Shown: piece after piece, positions 60,660-64,000 of the stretch
Position numbering within the stretch: the stretch's first letter is position 1
How the letters are laid out: every line of letters begins with the position of its first letter
Assembly: GCA_036169595.1 (NCBI GenBank)
Contig: CM069766.1
Span: forward strand, 243,501 to 307,500
DNA from: Dictyostelium firmibasis
Lineage: Eukaryota > Evosea > Eumycetozoa > Dictyosteliales > Dictyosteliaceae
Direction: 5' to 3'
Length of the DNA stretch: 64,000 nucleotides
Program-made: the position numbers and the translations under genes
The notes under the pieces: generated by a model
The model's database searches: none
What the model was told of the DNA's origin: nothing
What the model saw: only the letters and a program-made list of their open reading frames with translations

Positions 60660-61961
60660 ATGAAGGTTTTCAATAAAAAAGTGTCGAAATATTTGATTGT
60701 TTTATTAATTTTCTCATCAATTTTCATTTGCAATTCTCAAATTCAAAAAAATGATTGTAATTACATCTTTTAAAATTACCTTTAAATTATTTTTACTAAA
60801 ATTTTATATTTAAAAAAAAAAAAAAAAAAAAAAAAAATAAAGACAATTGCTTAAATAAATTAATTTTAAAAATTTCAAATTTGTCTTTATATAAATTAAA
60901 TAGTACAACCAATCAATATGATTATTGTGAAACAAAGAATAATAATATTATAAATTGTGACTCTAATGGGAGAGTGACAGACATCCAAGTGACTCATATT
61001 AAACCTAAAGAAACAAAATTGCTTTCACCAAATGATTATAATTGTTTTCCTCTTTTAAAATCGATGTAGGTAAAAAAAAAAATAAAAAAATAAAAAAATA
61101 AAAAAAAAAAAAAATAATAAAAATTTAATTTTTTTAATTTATTTCTTAGAGGTGCTTCAGATTTTAGAATAGAAAGAAACTTTTTATATGGTCCATTCCC
61201 TGAAAGTCTTACAGATAGAATTTTTTTATCAAATGGTGATTTATTATCAGTATTTAATGTTGATCTTGGTATTGGATTTAATAATATTAAAAGAACTCAG
61301 ATCAATACTTTTAAGCTTTCAGGTGGTGTAGCAGCATCATTTAATACAACAGTATACATTTCAACAATTTCACATTTTACAAATATCGAGTTTATATATG
61401 GAAGTTCAGTAATTACAAATGTAACAAACTTTATGTTTGTAAATGATTTAAATGAAAATAAAAAATCTTCATTTAAATCAATTACAACATATTGCTCAAA
61501 TATTCCTCCATTAATGTATAATAATGCTACAATTGATTATGTGTATGTAGAAAACTCAAATATTTTTTAAAGAGTAATTAAAATTATTTAAAAGTAATTT
61601 TTTTTTTTTTTTTTCACAAAGAGAACTCACGTTTTTACCAAGTTTTGATAAAGAATCAGTTTCAAATTTTTCAAGTTATTCAAATGTTCAAAATCTTTAT
61701 TTACATTCATGGGATTCGAAACAAACTCACCCATTTCCATTAGGCCTTAGTAATATCCCACCAGGCAATCAATTAACTTATTTGTAAGTTTTTTTTCTTG
61801 AAAAAAAAAAAAAATTACTTTTATATATTATATTAATATTTTTTTAAAAAAAAGATATACAAATTATTTAATTGATAGCCCACCTCATTTAATTGATTTA
61901 TCAAATTTAGACTTAATCATTAGTAGAGAAAATTCTAATTACAATTTTGTGTATGTTTATT

Positions 61962-62005
<44 letters not shown>

Positions 62006-64000
62006 AATTAATATTATATTATTATAGAAATATATATAGACCAGGTAAACTTTTCAATTTTAATGGTAAATTCCCATTCTCACATCTGCCTAAATATTTG
62101 GAATTATTGTAAATATTGATTTGTTATTGATTTTACTATATGTTAATATTATTTATTATTAACCAACAATCCCTTTTTATAGTTATTTTATAAATGGTAG
62201 TTTTTCAGAGTTACCAATTTTAGAAAATGTTTTTAGTGAGAACATAGTAGAAATTGTTTTGGAATATAACAACATTGGAGGAAATATTCAAACTACATTA
62301 AATCATAATAAACTTCCAAATTTAGCTCGAGTTTCTTTAAAAGGTAATAGATTAAGTGGTTCAATCGATGAAAGTTGGTGTCGTATAAATTTTGATATTA
62401 GTGATAACTCTATTGGAGGTGAAGTTCCTAGTTGTATTGTTTGTCACATTCCTAACGATCTATATACTATTGCTGGAAATAATTTCACAAACATGAATCC
62501 AAAGCCACCATGTACATCAATTATCCTAAATCTAATTTATGATAATCAAACTAAATTATTTTTATTATATGGTCAAGATATTGGTTTTGCAAGAGCAAAT
62601 TTCAAAATAAAACAAAATTCATATTATTCACCCTATTGTAGCAGTGTACCTGGTTTTAATGATATTAGAAATAGACAATTCTGTTTAAACTATACCAGCA
62701 CTATTGAACCAAATCCATTTACGTTTAATCTTACATACCCAAATTTACCACCAGGATCAAGAACAAACTTTGAATTAGCTGCCTATAATATGTTTTTACC
62801 GTTAATAAATAATGTTTTAAATAACTCTAATGATACACTTACAATTATTGGTAGATATTTCGCATATAATCAAACGGTGATTAATGTTCAAATAGCAAAC
62901 AAAACATGTGATGTTCAATCATGTGATTTCAATGAAATTATATGTAAACTTTCAAACAATGACGATAAAAATATCATTGATGGTAACTTCAATGGATTCA
63001 ATGTTTTTGTACAAATTATGAATGTTTCATCACAAATTTGTATTTCAAAATGTAACTATGACAATGATGGTTCACAATGTGAGTTTGCATCAGAAAAATG
63101 TAAATGTAATCTTGGATGGGAAGGTGACGATTGTAGTATTCAATCAAAATGCCCAAATGATTGTAGTAATGCAGGTATTTGTAATCATTCAACTTTAGAA
63201 TGTTTATGTATCTCTGGTAGATTATTAAACGATTGTAGTGGATTCGAGTGTATAGATTGTAAAAATAACTCAACATGTGATAATAATGTTGGCAAATGTA
63301 AATGTTTGGCAGGTTGGATAGGTGATAATTGTGATATTAAAGATTCTTCATCAGACACTTCAACCTCATCATCAAATTCATCAGAATCTTCAGATTCATT
63401 AGACTCATCTTCTAATTCATCTTCAAATTCTTCGGAATCACCAATTTCATCATCAGAAGTTTCAACTTCATCATCAACTTCATCATCAAACTCACCATCA
63501 GAATCTTCGAATTCATCGTCAGATTCATTGAACTCATCGTCGAATTCATCATCAGATTCATTAAACCCATCTTCAAATTCTTCAGAATCATCAAACTCAT
63601 CTTCAAATTCTTCAAATTCTTCAAATTCTTCAAACTCATCATCAGGTTCAAATTCCTTAAACTCATCGGAATCCTCAAACTCATCATCAGGTTCGAACTC
63701 ATCATCAGGTTCGAACTCATCAAATTCTTCAAACTCATCATCAAACTCTTCAAACTCTTCCGAATCATCAAATTCATCATCAAACTCATCAAACTCTTCC
63801 GAATCACCAAACTCTTCTGAATCATCAAACTCATCATCAAACTCTTCCGAGTCATCAAACTCCTCCGAATCATCAAACTCTTCCGAGTCATCAAACTCTT
63901 CCGAGTCATCAAACTCTTCCGAATCATCAAACTCTTCCGAGTCATCAAACTCTTCCGAATCATCAAACTCCTCCGAATCATCAAACTCTTCCGAATCATC
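60660..64000 (+). CDS. LRR and EGF-like surface protein, second tandem copy, 3' end outside window
   Basis: Exons 60660-60756, 60843-61065, 61150-61542, 61622-61783, 61855-61950, 62028-62108 and 62183 to beyond 64000. Exon lengths 2-6 equal those of the first copy (223, 393, 162, 96, 81) and phases match. The signal peptide exon is different (MKVFNKKVSKYLIVLLIFSS). LRR and TIG-like parts are nearly identical to copy 1. The EGF-like part matches at first (CNYDNDGSQCEF, GWEGDDCS) then diverges (SNAGICNHSTLECLCISGRL). From about 63340 a Ser-rich stalk with Asn, Glu and Asp (SSNSSESSNSS) replaces the short anchor of copy 1 and runs past the window end. Probably a surface protein on a long stalk. 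Confidence 0.9.
63340..64000 (+). repeat. Degenerate Ser/Asn/Glu coding repeat
   Basis: Tandem, imperfect 12- to 18-nt units of the type TCATCAAACTCTTCCGAA, regular towards the end of the window, code for SSNSSE. They create long open frames on the opposite strand (Met/Lys/Leu-rich), which are shadows. Confidence 0.9.

Noticed and set aside
63412-63999. Long minus-strand frame of Met/Lys/Leu/Ser repeats at the window end
   Set aside because: Antisense of the Ser-stalk repeat; composition is an artefact of the repeat.

Overview
The window looks like nuclear DNA of the social amoeba Dictyostelium discoideum or a very close relative. The intergenic DNA is extremely AT-rich with long A and T homopolymers. 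Introns are short, AT-rich and GT..AG. Coding exons carry long in-frame AAT, CAA, TCA and GAT runs (Asn, Gln, Ser, Asp). The gene families also fit: FNIP-repeat proteins, an RWP-RK regulator, ponticulin-like and LRR/EGF surface proteins. I found 21 protein genes, the first and last cut by the window edges, and no tRNA or rRNA gene. All intron positions were read by eye from splice sites and frame continuity.

Region by region. 1-2588 (+): 3' part of an R3H + G-patch protein of the Sqs1 type, a probable Prp43-helicase cofactor. 3223-4185 (+): secreted protein with a Frizzled-like Cys-rich domain and strong codon bias. 5185-6892 (+): cytochrome P450. 7090-9593 (-): seven-exon nodulin-type MFS transporter. 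10796-12882 (-): helical-repeat protein of unknown role. 14002-19176 (+): beta-helix-like/Cys-rich/multi-pass membrane protein. 19604-21019 (+) and 23432-25390 (+): two FNIP-repeat proteins flanking a histidine phosphatase (21090-21797, -) and a tiny Gly/Trp/Arg-rich gene (22631-22980, -). 25471-25947 (-): GPI-anchored ponticulin-like protein. 26593-28718 (-): Uba2, the catalytic SUMO E1 subunit. 29807-31318 (-): RWP-RK protein. 33809-35861 (+): five-exon secreted surface protein. 35940-37281 (-): old yellow enzyme of the YqjM type. 38282-39350 (+): alpha/beta hydrolase. 39461-39706 (-): small ubiquitin-like protein. 40180-40827 (+): tRNA 2'-phosphotransferase. 41798-57242 (+): giant HECT ubiquitin ligase of about 5073 residues with SPRY, PH and three repeated SPHPY modules. 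57442-60277 and 60660-64000 (+): two tandem LRR/EGF surface proteins from a recent duplication.

Shared themes. Three genes concern ubiquitin-family conjugation (Uba2, the small ubiquitin-like protein, the HECT ligase) and two concern RNA processing (the G-patch protein and Tpt1). At least six encode secreted or surface proteins. They do not form one pathway and there are no operons. Five neighbouring pairs are convergent, four of them with only 70-110 bp between stop codons.

The most interesting unexplained material lies between genes: coding-like islands that belong to no gene I can name (2741-3001, 31715-32070, 32883-33300), a strong 31-bp-arm hairpin between the tandem LRR/EGF genes (60454-60555), several shorter perfect hairpins, and GT-rich candidate G-box clusters. 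No complete mobile element, CRISPR array or virus-like element was recognised.
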